A stretch of DNA of 64,000 nucleotides from Streptomyces sp. V4I2 (GCF_030817655.1 NZ_JAUSZM010000003.1:1240001-1304000), one strand, 5' to 3'. Shown: positions 25,740 to 37,035, numbered from the stretch's first letter. A program made the numbers and translations. Notes: generated by a model from the letters alone, not told the origin.

Positions 25740-26966
25740 TCACTTCCTGCCCGGGGTCCAGTTCATGCCCCACCCGTACGCGTAGTCGACGGTCCTTTGG
25801 GGGCTCACCCCGCGTTCGGGCACCAGGTAGCGGGCCTCGCGCTGGACGACCAGGTCGCTGCCGGTGTTGGTGATCAGGGCGAGCGCGCACACCGTCGACG
25901 GGACGGTGCACTCGTCGAGGGAGAAGTCGATCGCGGCGCCGTGCTGCGGCTGGAGCGTGACGGTGGCCTTCAGCTCGGCGAAGGAGCGCGCTCCCTCGTA
26001 GATGGTGACGAAGACGAGGATGCGGCGGAAGGCCCGCTGGTGGTCGAGGTTGACGGTGAGGTTCTCACCGCTCGCGACGGCGCCGGTGCGGTCGTCGCCG
26101 TCGAGATGGATGTACGGGGGTTGGTGCAGGGCGCCGAAGGCGTTGCCGAGCGACTGCACGACTCCCTTGCTGCCGTCGGCGAGTTCGTACAGGGCGCACA
26201 GGTCGAGGTCGAGGTCGGCGTGCATCGCGACCGCCCGGCCCAGTTTGCTGCCCCAGCCCGAGAACTGCTTGCGCATCTCCCAGTTGAGGTTCACCCGCAG
26301 GGCGCCCGAAGTGCCGCCCTGTTTGGTGAGCGACACGGAGGGGGCGGCCTTGGTCAGAGTCACCTTGGTGAGACGGACCGGGGATGCCGCGGGAGGGGGC
26401 GGCGGCGCGGCGGCGGGGACCGTGACGGGTGCGGCCTGCTGCGGTTCGTCGACGGTGATCCCGAAGTCCCTGGCGAGGCCTTCCAGGCCGCTGCCGTAGC
26501 CCTGTCCCACGGCCCGGAATTTCCAGGCGCCCTGACGACGGTAGAACTCACCGAGAACGAAAGCGGTTTCTACCGTGGCGCCCTCACTGTCGAAACGCGC
26601 GACCACGGTGGATTGAGCCTCCTCACGGACCTCGATATAGAGGTCCGGCACCGCTGCGAAAGTGCCACCGTCCGCGGAGGCGGCGAGGACGACCGTCTCG
26701 ATCGCGGGCTCCACGCGCGCGAGGTCGACGAGCAGGGTGTCGGTCACCCGGCCGCCCTCATCACGTTTGCCCTCGTGGCGGACGGCGCCGGAGGCGTGCA
26801 CCGGCTGGTTGTAGAAGACGAAGTCGACGTCGGAACGGACCTTCCCGCCGACCAGCAGCAGCGCCGAGGCGTCCACGTCGGGGACACCAGCACCCGAACG
26901 CCACCCCAATTCGACGCGCAGCGCCATCGACGGCACCGGAACATTCGACCCTTTCGGCATTGACAT
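25740..26966 (-). CDS. Double TerD-domain protein (tellurium resistance family)
   Basis: 408 aa, cytosolic. TerD domain 1 covers about residues 1-185 ([58 protein letters not shown]). A Pro/Ala linker (about 190-205) leads to a second, more divergent TerD-like domain. TerD folds bind calcium and act in metal/oxidant stress signalling modules. ATG 26966 is taken, with ATG 26978 and 26960 as alternatives. Stop codons of this gene and the glycosyltransferase are only four bases apart. Confidence 0.9.
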   Translation of the reverse strand: MSMPKGSNVPVPSMALRVELGWRSGAGVPDVDASALLLVGGKVRSDVDFVFYNQPVHASGAVRHEGKRDEGGRVTDTLLVDLARVEPAIETVVLAASADGGTFAAVPDLYIEVREEAQSTVVARFDSEGATVETAFVLGEFYRRQGAWKFRAVGQGYGSGLEGLARDFGITVDEPQQAAPVTVPAAAPPPPPAASPVRLTKVTLTKAAPSVSLTKQGGTSGALRVNLNWEMRKQFSGWGSKLGRAVAMHADLDLDLCALYELADGSKGVVQSLGNAFGALHQPPYIHLDGDDRTGAVASGENLTVNLDHQRAFRRILVFVTIYEGARSFAELKATVTLQPQHGAAIDFSLDECTVPSTVCALALITNTGSDLVVQREARYLVPERGVSPQRTVDYAYGWGMNWTPGRK

Positions 26967-27257
26967 GTCCGCCCCCATCGCGTGTCACCGCGCCGGGTAC
27001 GCCCCGGCACTCGCCTCGTGCTGCCTACCCGCCAACCTATTCCCCGAGCCGGCGAACTCCCATGAACAGCACAGGAAGACCGGTGATCAACCGCCGGTAA
27101 CCCCCCGGGAACTCGGCCTTTACATGAGAATCACCCTGTCCGCCGTCCCTTTTTGCCAAGTTCGCTCGCATTGGGGATCCCGCGTCACTGCCGACACGGA
27201 AAACAACCCTCTTATCGGTCTCCCCAACCAGCACATCGTGGGCTTAACTTATGTGCC

Positions 27258-27707
27258 ATGACCTCCCCCCGCTCCACTTATGGCGGCGGCTACTACTCCG
27301 CCTCCTTCCCGGACACTCCGATCTACGACAGGCTCGTGGCCGAGCGGGGGACCCCGCAGATCGCTCCGATCCGGGTCCCCGCCGAGTACGACACGCCGCG
27401 CAGCTATCTGCCCGCGCTGCCGTCGGCACTCCCCGCCCTTCCGGCGGGGCCGTCCCAGCAGCCCTCCTACGGCTATCCACAGGCACAGCAGCCCGCACCG
27501 CTCCAGCAGGCGCCCGCGGCGTACATCCCGCAGCAGGCCGCCGCGCCACGCGGCTATCCCGGTCCGCAGGCGCAGCAACCGCGCCAGCCGGGCCCGGGGA
27601 TGGGCACCGGCTACGAGGCGATGCGCCCCGCGGCTCCCCGGCCCGCACCGGCTCCCTACCAGGACCCGTACAACAACCAGCACAACCAGCAGTACCGCGG
27701 CTACTAA
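27258..27707 (+). CDS. Pro/Gln/Tyr-rich Streptomyces-conserved small protein (DUF6643-like)
   Basis: 149 aa. The first 60 residues are ordered-looking (MTSPRSTYGGGYYSASFPDT, PIYDRLVAERGTPQIAPIRV) and strongly recall a family I know from Streptomyces genomes as DUF6643; the rest is low-complexity, rich in Pro, Gln, Ala and Tyr. No signal peptide or membrane helix. ATG at 27258; the frame is open upstream without a ribosome site. Function unknown. Confidence 0.75.
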   Translation: MTSPRSTYGGGYYSASFPDTPIYDRLVAERGTPQIAPIRVPAEYDTPRSYLPALPSALPALPAGPSQQPSYGYPQAQQPAPLQQAPAAYIPQQAAAPRGYPGPQAQQPRQPGPGMGTGYEAMRPAAPRPAPAPYQDPYNNQHNQQYRGY

Positions 27708-27751
27708 AAAATCCTTTCCGGGCTGTCGGTGCCGACTGGCACGATGGCCCC

Positions 27752-28579
27752 ATGGGGAGCGCACAGCTGCAGTCGATTCATGTTCATCCGGTCAAGGCGT
27801 TCCGGGGCCAGGCGCCCCGGGAGGCCGTCGTGGAGCCCTGGGGGCTGGCCGGTGACCGACGCTGGGTACTGGTCGACGACGGGGGAAAGGTCGTCACGCA
27901 ACGCGAGCAACCGCGCCTCGCGTTGGCCGCCGCCGAGCTGCTGCCCGGCGGCGGCGTTCGTCTGTCCGCGCCCGGCATGGACACGTTGACGGTGCCCGTG
28001 CCGCGGCCGGACGTCAGCGTGCCGGTGAACGTCTTCCGCGACAAGGTCGAAGCGGTGCCGGCCGACAGCGACGCCGTGCATGCCTGGTGCAGCGAGTACC
28101 TCGGCGCCGAGCTGCGCCTGATCCACATGGCCGACCCCGCCACCTGCCGGCCCGTCGACCCGGAGTTCGCGCTGCCGGGCGAGACCGTGTCGTTCGCGGA
28201 CGGCTATCCGCTGCTGCTCACCTCGGCGGCCTCTCTCGACGCCCTCAACTCCCTGATCGCCCAGGGTGACCACGCGGCCGAGGGCCCGCTGCCCATGAAC
28301 CGCTTCCGGCCCAACGTCGTCGTGTCGGGTACCGCCGCCTGGGCCGAGGACGAATGGTCGCGCCTCTCCATCGGCGACGTCGTCTTCCGGGTCGCCAAGA
28401 TGTCCGGGCGGTGCGTCGTGACCACGACCGACCAGAGCACCGCCGACCGCGGCCGGGAACCCCTGCGCACCCTCGGCCGGCACCGGCGCTTCGGCGGCAA
28501 GCTCGTCTTCGGGCAGAACCTGGTGCCCCTCTCCCCCGGCACGATCAGGGTCGGCGATCCGGTGACCGCTCTCGAGTAG
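27752..28579 (+). CDS. MOSC domain protein (YcbX/mARC-like)
   Basis: 275 aa. The N-terminal MOSC beta-barrel domain reads LQSIHVHPVKAFRGQAPREA and the C-terminal MOSC core reads MNRFRPNVVVSG, AKMSGRCVVTTTDQST and RFGGKLVFGQNL. The Cys in GRCVVTT corresponds to the molybdenum-ligand cysteine of MOSC proteins. YcbX/mARC relatives reduce N-hydroxylated compounds using molybdenum cofactor. ATG at 27752, soon after the preceding gene. Confidence 0.9.
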   Translation: MGSAQLQSIHVHPVKAFRGQAPREAVVEPWGLAGDRRWVLVDDGGKVVTQREQPRLALAAAELLPGGGVRLSAPGMDTLTVPVPRPDVSVPVNVFRDKVEAVPADSDAVHAWCSEYLGAELRLIHMADPATCRPVDPEFALPGETVSFADGYPLLLTSAASLDALNSLIAQGDHAAEGPLPMNRFRPNVVVSGTAAWAEDEWSRLSIGDVVFRVAKMSGRCVVTTTDQSTADRGREPLRTLGRHRRFGGKLVFGQNLVPLSPGTIRVGDPVTALE

Positions 28580-28784
28580 AGCGCACCGAGCGGAGCCGGA
28601 TCGGGCGGAGCGGATCGGGCGGGAAGCCGGATCACGGGAACCCGGTCCGGGGGCCCGGGCGTTGGGTTCGTGAGAAGTTCATGAGAGGACCCGGCCACAG
28701 GTGATTTCGCTCTCTCTTTGACCGGGCCCGCGCGTGAACGGCTCCGCCGGGGGTTATCACGGAGCGGGAAGGGGGTGCGGGACG

Positions 28785-29390
28785 GTGCGAGCGATCAGTG
28801 GAGTCTGGCGCTGGCGGCGCAACCCGTTGCGCCGTGCGACCGATCTGGCCGAGGCCTGGGTGGCCCTCGTGACCCTGCTGCTGATCCTGGTCGTCGGACC
28901 CGTCATCGGCGCACTCGTCGGCGGCGTCGCCGAGGACGCGCTGCAGCGGTCCGTGCGCGAGCAGCGCGAGTCGCGCCACCTGGTGACAGCCACCGTGGTC
29001 CGCAAGCTGGACCGCTCTCCTCTGGACGCCGACCCGGAGTCCTCCTCGGGCCGGGATCTGCGCAGCCGGGTGGAGGCCGACTGGACCGCCCCGGACGGCA
29101 CCGCGCACCACGGCACGGTCGTGGCCGCCCTCGAGAGTCCGCACCGCGGCGACCACTTCACCCTGTGGGCGGACGAGCACGGCCGCCTGGTCGCCCGGCC
29201 GCTCGACTCCGCCACCGCGACCACCCATGCCGTCCTGGCCGGCTTCGGCGCGGCCCTGCTCACCGCGGTCCTCGTCGGGGCGGGCAGAAGGCTCGCACTC
29301 TGGCGCATGGTCCGTCGCCGGTACGCCCGTTGGGACCAGGCCTGGGAGCGTGCGGGCCCGGACTGGGGCAGGACCGGCACCGGCAGCTGA
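28785..29390 (+). CDS. Two-helix membrane protein, Rv1733c-like
   Basis: 201 aa. Basic N-terminus (WRWRRNPLRRATDLAEAWVA), one membrane helix (about residues 30-50), an extracytoplasmic stretch of about 100 residues, and a second helix (AVLAGFGAALLTAVLVGAG) before a basic tail. This is the architecture of the Rv1733c family in actinobacteria. GTG 28785 is preferred for its upstream AAGGGGG; another GTG at 28734 is in frame. Function unknown. Confidence 0.75.
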   Translation: MRAISGVWRWRRNPLRRATDLAEAWVALVTLLLILVVGPVIGALVGGVAEDALQRSVREQRESRHLVTATVVRKLDRSPLDADPESSSGRDLRSRVEADWTAPDGTAHHGTVVAALESPHRGDHFTLWADEHGRLVARPLDSATATTHAVLAGFGAALLTAVLVGAGRRLALWRMVRRRYARWDQAWERAGPDWGRTGTGS

Positions 29391-29498
29391 CAGCCTTCCG
29401 GCTCTGGTCAACCCACCGCCTGCGCGCACGCTACGGTGGACCGGCCGAACGCATTCGGCATCAACCCGCGTACCACGAGGTGGGGGCACAGCAACGCC

Positions 29499-31937
29499 AT
29501 GGCACAGGGCACGGTCCAGGTGACGCACACCGGCACATCGCGCTGGCGGCGCCGCACAGGTGAGTACGCGTCGCTCGCCGCCGCCCTGGAGGCCGCGGCC
29601 GAAGGCGACGTCCTCACCGTCGCCCCCGGCACCTACCGGGAGAACCTCGTCGTCCAGCGGGCGGTGACCCTGCGCGGCCCCGAGGGTTCCCCGGGCTCGG
29701 TGCGCATCGCCCCCCTGGACGGGGTGCCGTTGACCGTGCGTGCCTCGGCCGTGGTGCAGGACCTGCACGTGGAGGGCCAGGACGCGGCCGCGCCCGCCCT
29801 GCTCGTCGAGGAGGGCACCCCGGAGCTCACGGACATCAGGATCGTGACGCGGTCCGCGGCCGGTATCGAGGTCCGCGGCGGTGCGCGGCCGACCGTGCGG
29901 CGCTGCACCGTGGACAACCCGGCCGGCATCGGCATCGCCGTACTGGACGGCGGGGGCGGGGTGTTCGAGGAGTGCGAGGTCGTCGCGGCGGGCCAGGCGG
30001 GCGTCGCGGTGCGCGGCGGCGGGCACCCGCGGCTGGACCGCTGCCGTGTGCACCACGCCTCGGGCGTCGGCCTGTCGGTGACGGGCGAGAACTCGGCGTT
30101 GGAAGCGGTGGGTTGTGAGGTCTACGAGGTCCGGGGCAGCGGCGTCCAGGTCACCGGCCGGGCCACGGCGCACCTCACGAACTGCGATGTGCACCGCACC
30201 ACGGCGGACGGCGTCACCCTCGACACGGACGCGGTGCTGACCCTGGCCGACTGTCGTATCCACGACATCCCGGAGAACGCGGTCGACCTGCGCTCCCGAT
30301 CGGTGCTGACCCTGACCCGCACGACGGTGCGTCAGTTCGGGCGCAACGGCCTGTCGGTGTGGGACCCGGGCACCCGCGTGGACGCCAACCAGTGCGAGAT
30401 CTTCGACAGCACGGGCGACTACCCGGCCGTCTGGGTCAGCGACGGCGCCACCGTCGTCCTCGACTCCTGCCGGGTGCACGACGTGCCGGACGCCCTGTTC
30501 GTCCTCGACCGCGGTTCCCGCGCGGACGTCGTCGACAGCGACCTGTCCCAGGTGCGCAACACCGCCGTGTCCGTGAGCGACGGCGCCACCGCACAGCTCG
30601 ACGACTGCCGCATCCGGGACGCGGCGACGGGCGCCTGGTTCCGCGACCACGGCAGCGGCGGCACCCTCAACAACTGCACGGTGTCCGGCACCCAGACCGG
30701 CGTGATCGTCACCAAGGGCGCCGACCCGACGATAGAGCGCTGCACGGTCGACTCCCCCGCCGAAGCCGGCTTCTACGTCTCGGCGGGCGGCCGGGGCAGC
30801 TTCCTGAACTGCCGGGTCACGGGCAGCGGAGGCTACGGCTTCCATGTGATCGACGGCTGTCGTACGACGCTGAAGAAGTGCCGTACCGAGCGGTGCGCGC
30901 GCGGCGGATACGAGTTCGCGGACGTCGGCCCGGACGCGGGGTCCGGCGCGGGCCCCGTGGTCGAGGACTGCACGAGCGACGAGAGCGGCGGTCCGAGCCG
31001 ACCGTCCGCGGCCCAGACCGCCGTACAGACGGCGTCCGAGTCCCCCGGCCTGCTGGGCACGATTCCCGGGCAGCGCACCACCGAGCAGGAACCCCTGGTC
31101 ACCGGCGCGCAGCCGGAGAAGCCGGCGCGGAACTCGAAGGCCGTGCTCGGTGAACTGGACGCGCTGGTGGGCCTGGACAGCGTCAAGCGCGAGGTCCGGG
31201 CGCTCACGGACATGATCGAGGTGGGCCGGCGCCGGCAGGAGGCCGGCCTGAAGGCGGCGTCGGTCAAGCGCCACCTGGTCTTCACGGGCTCCCCGGGCAC
31301 CGGCAAGACTACGGTCGCCCGTCTCTACGGCGAGATCCTCGCCTCCCTCGGCGTGCTGGAGAAGGGCCACCTGGTCGAGGTGTCCCGCGTCGACCTGGTC
31401 GGCGAGCACATCGGTTCCACGGCGATCCGCACGCAGGAGTCCTTCGACAAGGCGCGCGGCGGTGTGCTGTTCATCGACGAGGCGTACGCGCTGTCACCGG
31501 AGGACTCGGGCCGGGACTTCGGCAAGGAGGCCATCGACACACTGGTCAAGCTGATGGAGGACCACCGGGACGCCGTCGTGGTGATCGTCGCGGGCTACAC
31601 GGCCGAGATGGAGCGGTTCCTTTCGATCAACCCCGGTGTGGCGTCCCGCTTCTCACGGACCATCACCTTCAGCGACTACAACCCGGAGGAGCTGCTGCGG
31701 ATCGTGGAGCAGCAGGCCGAGGAGCACGAGTACCGGCTGGCGCCGGGCGCCTCGGAGGCCCTGCTGAAGTACTTCACGACGCTCCCCAAAGGACCGGCCT
31801 TCGGCAACGGACGTACCGCCCGCCAGACCTTCGAGGCGATGGTCGAGCGGCACGCGAGCCGGGTCGCCCAGGTCGCCGACCCGAGCACGGACGACCTGAC
31901 GCTGCTCTACGCGGAGGACCTGCCCGAGTCGTCCTGA
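29499..31937 (+). CDS. Right-handed beta-helix / AAA+ ATPase (CbxX/SpoVK type) fusion
   Basis: 812 aa. Residues about 20-480 are a parallel beta-helix of the pectate-lyase/PL-repeat type ([30 protein letters not shown], then repeated units like [13 protein letters not shown]). After a low-complexity linker (about 485-545) comes a CbxX/CfxQ-class AAA+ domain: Walker [10 protein letters not shown] (about 596), Walker [13 protein letters not shown] (about 654), sensor [13 protein letters not shown] and arginine-finger region RFSRTI. This ATPase class remodels protein complexes (rubisco activase CbxX, SpoVK, EccA). No signal peptide, so the beta-helix is probably cytosolic and recognises a target. 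ATG 29499 chosen. Its 3' end overlaps the convergent membrane gene by 31 bases. Confidence 0.9.
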   Translation: MAQGTVQVTHTGTSRWRRRTGEYASLAAALEAAAEGDVLTVAPGTYRENLVVQRAVTLRGPEGSPGSVRIAPLDGVPLTVRASAVVQDLHVEGQDAAAPALLVEEGTPELTDIRIVTRSAAGIEVRGGARPTVRRCTVDNPAGIGIAVLDGGGGVFEECEVVAAGQAGVAVRGGGHPRLDRCRVHHASGVGLSVTGENSALEAVGCEVYEVRGSGVQVTGRATAHLTNCDVHRTTADGVTLDTDAVLTLADCRIHDIPENAVDLRSRSVLTLTRTTVRQFGRNGLSVWDPGTRVDANQCEIFDSTGDYPAVWVSDGATVVLDSCRVHDVPDALFVLDRGSRADVVDSDLSQVRNTAVSVSDGATAQLDDCRIRDAATGAWFRDHGSGGTLNNCTVSGTQTGVIVTKGADPTIERCTVDSPAEAGFYVSAGGRGSFLNCRVTGSGGYGFHVIDGCRTTLKKCRTERCARGGYEFADVGPDAGSGAGPVVEDCTSDESGGPSRPSAAQTAVQTASESPGLLGTIPGQRTTEQEPLVTGAQPEKPARNSKAVLGELDALVGLDSVKREVRALTDMIEVGRRRQEAGLKAASVKRHLVFTGSPGTGKTTVARLYGEILASLGVLEKGHLVEVSRVDLVGEHIGSTAIRTQESFDKARGGVLFIDEAYALSPEDSGRDFGKEAIDTLVKLMEDHRDAVVVIVAGYTAEMERFLSINPGVASRFSRTITFSDYNPEELLRIVEQQAEEHEYRLAPGASEALLKYFTTLPKGPAFGNGRTARQTFEAMVERHASRVAQVADPSTDDLTLLYAEDLPESS

Positions 31938-34255
31938 GGCCGCTGCGCCGGTACGCCGGGGTGCAGCCGGGCCAGCAGCCGTGCCCGTTCCTCCGCGAAC
32001 GCCGGGTCGGCCTGGTAGTCGGAGTGCCCGAGGATCGGCGCGGGCAATGGGTGTTCGTCGGTCCTGCCGTAGGCGAGCGGGTCCTTGAGCGGCTCGCGGT
32101 CCACCTCGGGGCCGCAGTCGCCGGTGAGGCCGACCGGGCCGCCGATCGGGTCGGTGGGCCGGTGCAGGTTGCGCCAGCAGTCGACGTCGTGGTGCAGGGC
32201 GCTGAGCGCGGCCGGGCCGAAGTGGGCGGGGAACCAGCGGCCGTAGAGGCGCTCCAACGGAGAGCCGTACGTCAGCAGGCCGACGCGTTTGCGGACGGAC
32301 GGGGTGAGTTGCCAGGCGGCCGCGGCGGCGAGCACGCTGCCCTGTGAGTGGCCGGAGATGACGAGTCGTCCTGCGGCGGTCCGGGTCCAGGTCTCCATGC
32401 GCCAGGTCAGGTCGGGCACCGCGCGTTCGGCGTAGCAGGGCGGTGCGAAGGGGTGGGCGGCGCGCGGCCAGAAGGTTCCGACGTCCCAGAGGATGCCGAT
32501 GGTGCGCCGTGCGGAGGGGTCCTTGTAGGCGCGTCGGCCCCAGGTGACGAACAGTATGAAGCCGAGTCCGATCAGCCAGGAGCCCAGCGCCTGCGCGGTC
32601 TCGGCGGCGCCCTCGACGAAGGCGTGCGTGTGCTGTCCGGCCTCGGCGGGTGCCTTGTCGGTGGTCATCGCGCCGACGAGAGCGGCGGCGCCGAGGAGGA
32701 GGGTCGTGGTGGAGGTGACAGCTACGAGCAGGGGCGCGCGGTCGGTGAGGGTGGCCGCCGCGCGGGCGCGGGCGATGCGGCGGGTGCGGGTGGTGTCGGT
32801 GTGCCGGCCCGGGTAGTCCTGTTCCACCGTGGCCATTTCGGCGCGGCGCAGCAGCCAGGTCCGCCGGCCCAGCCAGCCGCCCAGCACCAGCAGGACGACG
32901 AGCAGCGGCGGGATCACGGACGCCTGCCAGGTCAGCAGCACCGGCGGGCCGGGGATATTCGTGCCGGTGCCGTCCAGCCAGTCGGCGACGCGCTGGGAGA
33001 CTCCGCCGGACATGACCCCGCCCAGTGCGCAGGCCAGCATCGCGACGGCGGGCCCGGCCAGGCCACGCATCGCGGCGCGCGGGTCGGGATGGGTGCGGTA
33101 CAGGACATGGGCGACCGCGCCGAGGGCGATGACGAGCAGTCCCTGGACCAGCGCGATGCCGCCGAAGGTCGCGTCGCCCGGCAGGCGACCGGCCGATTCC
33201 CATCCGGGGCGCTCCCACCCGGCGTAGCCGGCGGCGAGGACGAGCAGGACGAGGGCGGCGAGCGGCAGCCGTCGTACGAGATGGGCGTCGAGCTCCCGGT
33301 CGAGGCGGCGTTCGCTGCGGCCCCGGCGGCAGACCACCCACGCCACGCCCACCGCGGCGGCGACCAGCGCCGCTTCCAGGAGCCGGCCCAGGACGTCGAG
33401 GAGCGCGGGACCGCCGGGCCGGTGGTCGAACCGGGCGGCCGAGGTGCCGACCGCCGCGGCGACGGTGAGCAGTCCGGCAGCGGTGTGGGCGGCGCGCAGC
33501 CGGGCCACCAGGCGGCGTCCGTACCAGAAGCCGGGCCGGCCCAGTGCGGTGCGGCCGGTCTCCTCGTCGGGCTCGGGCGAGCGGGACATCGGCTCCTGGG
33601 ACTCGTACGCGCTCCAGGTGCGGTGGGACAGGTACCACAGCAGCCAGGTGAGCGCGGCCGGGACCAGGGCGGCGAGGGCGAGGCGGCGGCCGGGCCTGCT
33701 CCACCAGCCGCCGTCCGAGACGGTGGGCGACAGGAAGCCGAGCCAGGAGTGCCGCTCCGCACACGCGGGCGTGCCCGCGCACTGCCAGGCCGCGAGGTCG
33801 AGGGCGACCTCACAGACGGCGGCGACGAGCAGGACGGTCAGGGTCAGTCCCGTGAGCCGCACCAGCAGCCCGTACAGGCGCACGGTCCGGGTGCGGCCGC
33901 GCGCGGTCGGACGCATCCAGTGGGCGAGGTTGACGACCATGAACGGCAGCAGCAACAGCCACAGGGCCCGGGTGCCGTTGCCGGAGGTGAGGTTGCACCA
34001 GACGTACGCCTCGGGCACCGGACGGCCCCGGTGCTCGTCCGGTGCCGATTCGGCGTCGACGTCGTCGGCGCGCCGGAAGACGGCCGCGGTGTCGTCGCCG
34101 GTGATCCGGACCGTGCGCGGATCGTCGAGCATCTCCTCGGGTGTGGTGCCGCCGACTCCGTGGACCAGGAGTTCCAGGGCGGTTCCGGATTCCTCGGGCC
34201 GCGTGGCGGAGCCGTCGGCTCCGGTGGTCGAGACATGTCTCTGCGCACGTTCCAC
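31907..34255 (-). CDS. Large polytopic membrane protein with alpha/beta-hydrolase domain
   Basis: 782 aa. A short N-terminal hydrolase-like segment ([20 protein letters not shown]) precedes about 10 membrane helices, and a C-terminal domain contains a nucleophile elbow [18 protein letters not shown] (GHSQG). The split suggests an alpha/beta-hydrolase fold interrupted by a membrane unit, a layout of uncharacterised Streptomyces proteins. GTG 34255 is used, with GGGGGAAG upstream; the frame is open upstream. Substrate unknown, perhaps a lipid. Confidence 0.75.
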   Translation of the reverse strand: MERAQRHVSTTGADGSATRPEESGTALELLVHGVGGTTPEEMLDDPRTVRITGDDTAAVFRRADDVDAESAPDEHRGRPVPEAYVWCNLTSGNGTRALWLLLLPFMVVNLAHWMRPTARGRTRTVRLYGLLVRLTGLTLTVLLVAAVCEVALDLAAWQCAGTPACAERHSWLGFLSPTVSDGGWWSRPGRRLALAALVPAALTWLLWYLSHRTWSAYESQEPMSRSPEPDEETGRTALGRPGFWYGRRLVARLRAAHTAAGLLTVAAAVGTSAARFDHRPGGPALLDVLGRLLEAALVAAAVGVAWVVCRRGRSERRLDRELDAHLVRRLPLAALVLLVLAAGYAGWERPGWESAGRLPGDATFGGIALVQGLLVIALGAVAHVLYRTHPDPRAAMRGLAGPAVAMLACALGGVMSGGVSQRVADWLDGTGTNIPGPPVLLTWQASVIPPLLVVLLVLGGWLGRRTWLLRRAEMATVEQDYPGRHTDTTRTRRIARARAAATLTDRAPLLVAVTSTTTLLLGAAALVGAMTTDKAPAEAGQHTHAFVEGAAETAQALGSWLIGLGFILFVTWGRRAYKDPSARRTIGILWDVGTFWPRAAHPFAPPCYAERAVPDLTWRMETWTRTAAGRLVISGHSQGSVLAAAAAWQLTPSVRKRVGLLTYGSPLERLYGRWFPAHFGPAALSALHHDVDCWRNLHRPTDPIGGPVGLTGDCGPEVDREPLKDPLAYGRTDEHPLPAPILGHSDYQADPAFAEERARLLARLHPGVPAQRPQDDSGRSSA

Positions 34256-34383
34256 TGTTTCGCACTTCCCCCGTGACGCGCTGTCGGCATCTGTCCGTGC
34301 GGGCACAAGGATCGCCGTTCGGCGCGTGGCGTACACCTCTCGTCACGGAATCTCCCCGATCCGTGTGACAGCCGTGGGCCCGG

Positions 34384-34401
34384 ATGTCACCCCGGTGACA
34401 T
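34384..34401. promoter_or_regulatory. 18-bp perfect palindrome in a divergent promoter
   Basis: ATGTCACC-CC-GGTGACAT lies between the divergent genes starting at 34255 and 34548. The symmetric 8-bp arms suggest an operator, possibly for the DeoR protein encoded next to it. It does not fit the BldD consensus. Confidence 0.4.
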
Positions 34402-34547
34402 GCGTGCGTCGGGACGGTCAGTGGCGCCACCGGCCCCGGCCCATGCAAGGATGGGACGTCCGCGCACCAGGGGAGGGCAAAATGTCCTTGTCACAAGGGG
34501 TGCGCAGGGTGTGTCGGACGGGTTGAGGCGAAAGGACCGGAGCGTAC

Positions 34548-35378
34548 GTGAGCGAGAATCAGAACCTCCTCGCGGAGCAGCGACGTGCCCTGATCCTCGA
34601 CGAGGTCCGGCGCCGCGGTGGCGTCCGCGTCAACGAGCTGACGCGCAAGCTCGGCGTGTCGGACATGACCGTACGGCGTGACCTCGACGCGCTCGCCCGG
34701 CAGGGCGTGCTGGAGAAGGTGCACGGCGGCGCGGTCCCGGTGGTCGAGGCGAGCACGCACGAGCCGGGCTTCGAGGCGAAGTCGGGTCTGGAGCTGACCG
34801 CCAAGGAGGACATCGCGCGGGCCGCGGCGGAGCTGGTCGTGCCGGGCAGCGCGATCGCGCTGTCGGGCGGCACGACGACCTTCGCGCTGGCGCACCGGCT
34901 GGTCGACGTGCCGGACCTGACCGTCGTCACCAACTCGGTGCGGGTGGCCGACGTGTTCCACGTGGCGCAGCGCACCTCGGGCCCCCGGCAGGGGGCGGCC
35001 ACGGTCGTGCTGACCGGCGGGGTGCGCACCCCGTCCGACTCGCTGGTGGGGCCGGTGGCGGACCAGGCGATCGCGGCGCTCCACTTCGATCTGCTGTTCC
35101 TCGGTGTGCACGGCATATCGCTCGAGGCCGGCCTGTCCACGCCGAACCTCGCGGAGGCCGAGACCAACCGTCGCCTGGTGCAGTCGGCGCGGCGGGTCGT
35201 GGTGGTCGCCGACCACACCAAGTGGGGGACGGTGGGCCTGAGTTCGTTCGCCGCGCTGGAGCAGGTCGATACACTGGTGACGGACGCCGGGCTGCCGGGC
35301 GAGGCGCGCGTGGAGATCTCGGAGCATCTGCGGCGACTGGTGGTGGCGGGCGAGCCCGACGAGGGTGCAGACGACTGA
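34548..35378 (+). CDS. DeoR-family transcriptional regulator
   Basis: 276 aa. N-terminal DeoR helix-turn-helix (RRGGVRVNELTRKLGVSDMT, then VRRDLDALARQGV) and C-terminal sugar-phosphate-sensing domain (ALSGGTTTFALAHRLVDVPD; VVLTGGVRTPSDSLVGPVAD; VVVADHTKWGTVGLS). These bind phosphorylated sugars and usually repress. GTG 34548 with AAAGGACCGGAGC upstream. Targets unknown; no sugar operon is adjacent. Confidence 0.92.
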   Translation: MSENQNLLAEQRRALILDEVRRRGGVRVNELTRKLGVSDMTVRRDLDALARQGVLEKVHGGAVPVVEASTHEPGFEAKSGLELTAKEDIARAAAELVVPGSAIALSGGTTTFALAHRLVDVPDLTVVTNSVRVADVFHVAQRTSGPRQGAATVVLTGGVRTPSDSLVGPVADQAIAALHFDLLFLGVHGISLEAGLSTPNLAEAETNRRLVQSARRVVVVADHTKWGTVGLSSFAALEQVDTLVTDAGLPGEARVEISEHLRRLVVAGEPDEGADD

Positions 35379-35440
35379 CTGGCCGTCAGCTAAGGTGACG
35401 CTGCCCGGTCAACGCCCGCTTCCCGCGAGGGGGTTCGCCC

Positions 35441-35914
35441 ATGGCCCGTCAACTGCGCCCGGTGGGGATCGAGTTCGTCGAGGCCGCCCCCGTACGCCAG
35501 GTCTTCGCACGGGAGATCTCCGCATCCCCCGCTGCCGTCTTCCGCGCACTCGCCGAGGACGTGCCCGGCTGGGCCGACTGGTTCGGGGCGGTCACGCTCG
35601 CGCGGGCCGTACAGGAGGGCGCCCGGCGCGAGGTCCGGCTCAAGGGCGGGACGCGTTTCCTGGAGACGGTCCTCGTGGCCAAGGAGGCCGAGGTGTACGC
35701 CTACCGCGTCGACGAGACCAACGCTCCCGGCCCCCGCGCGCTGGTCGAGGAGTGGCGGCTGACCCCGGCGGGCACCGGCACCCGGGTGCAGTGGACCTTC
35801 GCCGCGGACGGGCCGGCGGCGTTCCGGCTGGCCCTGACGTTCGCGCGCTCGGGCCTGGGGAGGTCCTTCCGGGACGCTGCGACCGCCCTGGACCGGCGGC
35901 TGACAGCCCACTAG
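35441..35914 (+). CDS. SRPBCC-family protein
   Basis: 157 aa with a START/polyketide-cyclase fold pattern ([51 protein letters not shown]). Such proteins bind hydrophobic small molecules and are frequent in actinomycetes without assigned roles. Cytosolic. It follows the DeoR gene by 62 bases and overlaps the convergent PLP-enzyme gene by four bases at the 3' ends. Confidence 0.85.
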   Translation: MARQLRPVGIEFVEAAPVRQVFAREISASPAAVFRALAEDVPGWADWFGAVTLARAVQEGARREVRLKGGTRFLETVLVAKEAEVYAYRVDETNAPGPRALVEEWRLTPAGTGTRVQWTFAADGPAAFRLALTFARSGLGRSFRDAATALDRRLTAH

Positions 35915-37035
35915 TCGGGCCAGATGCCCGACTCCAGCAGCGAGGCGATCGCCGCCGTGTACGGCGCGATGTCCAGGCCCTGTTCGGCGAGCCAGGCGTC
36001 CGAGTAGTACTTGTCGAGGTAGCGGTCCCCGTGGTCGCACAGCAGGGTCACCACGCTCCCCTGCCGGCCCTCCGCGACCATCTCGGCGACGATCTTCAGC
36101 GCGCTCCACAGCCCGGTGCCCGTCGAGCCGCCCGCCTTGCGGCCGATGGCCTGCTCCAGGGCGCGCACGGCGGCGACACTGGCGGCGTCCGGGACCTTCA
36201 TCATCCGGTCGATCGCGCCGGGCACGAAGCTGGGTTCCATGCGGGGCCGGCCGATGCCCTCGATGCGGGAGCCGCAGTCGCACGTGACGTCCGGATCGCC
36301 GGTGGTCCAGCCCTCGAAGAAACAGGAGTTCTCCGGATCGGCGACACAGATGCGGGTGTCGTGCTGCATGTAGTGCACATAGCGCGCGATGGTCGCGGAG
36401 GTGCCTCCGGTGCCGGCCGTGGCGACGATCCACGCGGGCTCCGGGAACCGCTCCAACTCCAGCTGGCGGAAGATGGACTCGGCGATGTTGTTGTTGCCGC
36501 GCCAGTCCGTGGCCCGTTCGGCGTAGGTGAACTGGTCCATGTAGTGGCCGCCGGTCTCCACCGCGAGGCGGGCGGCTTCCTCGTACATCTTCCGGGAGTC
36601 GTCCACGAAGTGGCACTGCCCGCCGTGGAACTGGATCAGGCGGATCTTCTCGGCGCTCGTCGTGCGCGGCATGACGGCGATGAAGGGCACGCCGATCAGT
36701 TTCGCGAAGTACGCCTCGGACACGGCCGTCGAACCGCTGGACGCCTCGATCACCGGGCGGGCGGGCCGGATCCAGCCATTGCAGAGGCCATAGAGGAAGA
36801 GCGAACGGGCGAGCCGGTGCTTGAGGCTGCCGGTCGGATGGGTCGACTCGTCCTTCAGGTACAGGTCGATGCCCCACTTCTCCGGCAGCGGGAAGCGCAG
36901 CAGATGCGTGTCGGCCGAGCGGTTGGCGTCGGCCTGGACCTTGCGGACCGCTTCTTTCAGCCAGCCGCGGTAGACCATGTCCGTGTGGTCCACGTCGAGG
37001 GTTTCGCCGGTCCGGGTCTTCTGCGGGGTACTCAC
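35911..37035 (-). CDS. PLP-dependent cysteine-synthase-family enzyme
   Basis: 374 aa, fold type II. The PLP lysine sits in [13 protein letters not shown] (about residue 72), the substrate loop in [18 protein letters not shown], and the phosphate-binding glycines in [15 protein letters not shown]. The family is larger and different from CysK/CysM and is present in many streptomycetes with poorly known function. GTG 37035 has AAGGAG eight bases upstream. A 19-bp palindrome lies about 96 bases upstream and may be an operator. Confidence 0.85.
   Translation of the reverse strand: MSTPQKTRTGETLDVDHTDMVYRGWLKEAVRKVQADANRSADTHLLRFPLPEKWGIDLYLKDESTHPTGSLKHRLARSLFLYGLCNGWIRPARPVIEASSGSTAVSEAYFAKLIGVPFIAVMPRTTSAEKIRLIQFHGGQCHFVDDSRKMYEEAARLAVETGGHYMDQFTYAERATDWRGNNNIAESIFRQLELERFPEPAWIVATAGTGGTSATIARYVHYMQHDTRICVADPENSCFFEGWTTGDPDVTCDCGSRIEGIGRPRMEPSFVPGAIDRMMKVPDAASVAAVRALEQAIGRKAGGSTGTGLWSALKIVAEMVAEGRQGSVVTLLCDHGDRYLDKYYSDAWLAEQGLDIAPYTAAIASLLESGIWPD

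Noticed and set aside
28632..31409. 925-codon leftward open frame opposite the beta-helix/AAA gene
   Set aside because: Low-complexity translation (Arg, Gly, Ala, His) and complementary to a gene with clear Walker motifs; an artefact of high GC.
29499..31937. Type VII secretion EccA ATPase
   Set aside because: EccA has an N-terminal TPR region, not a beta-helix, and no other ESX gene is nearby.
34384..34401. BldD-box
   Set aside because: The dyad is centred between bases with a CC centre and does not fit the odd-centred BldD consensus.
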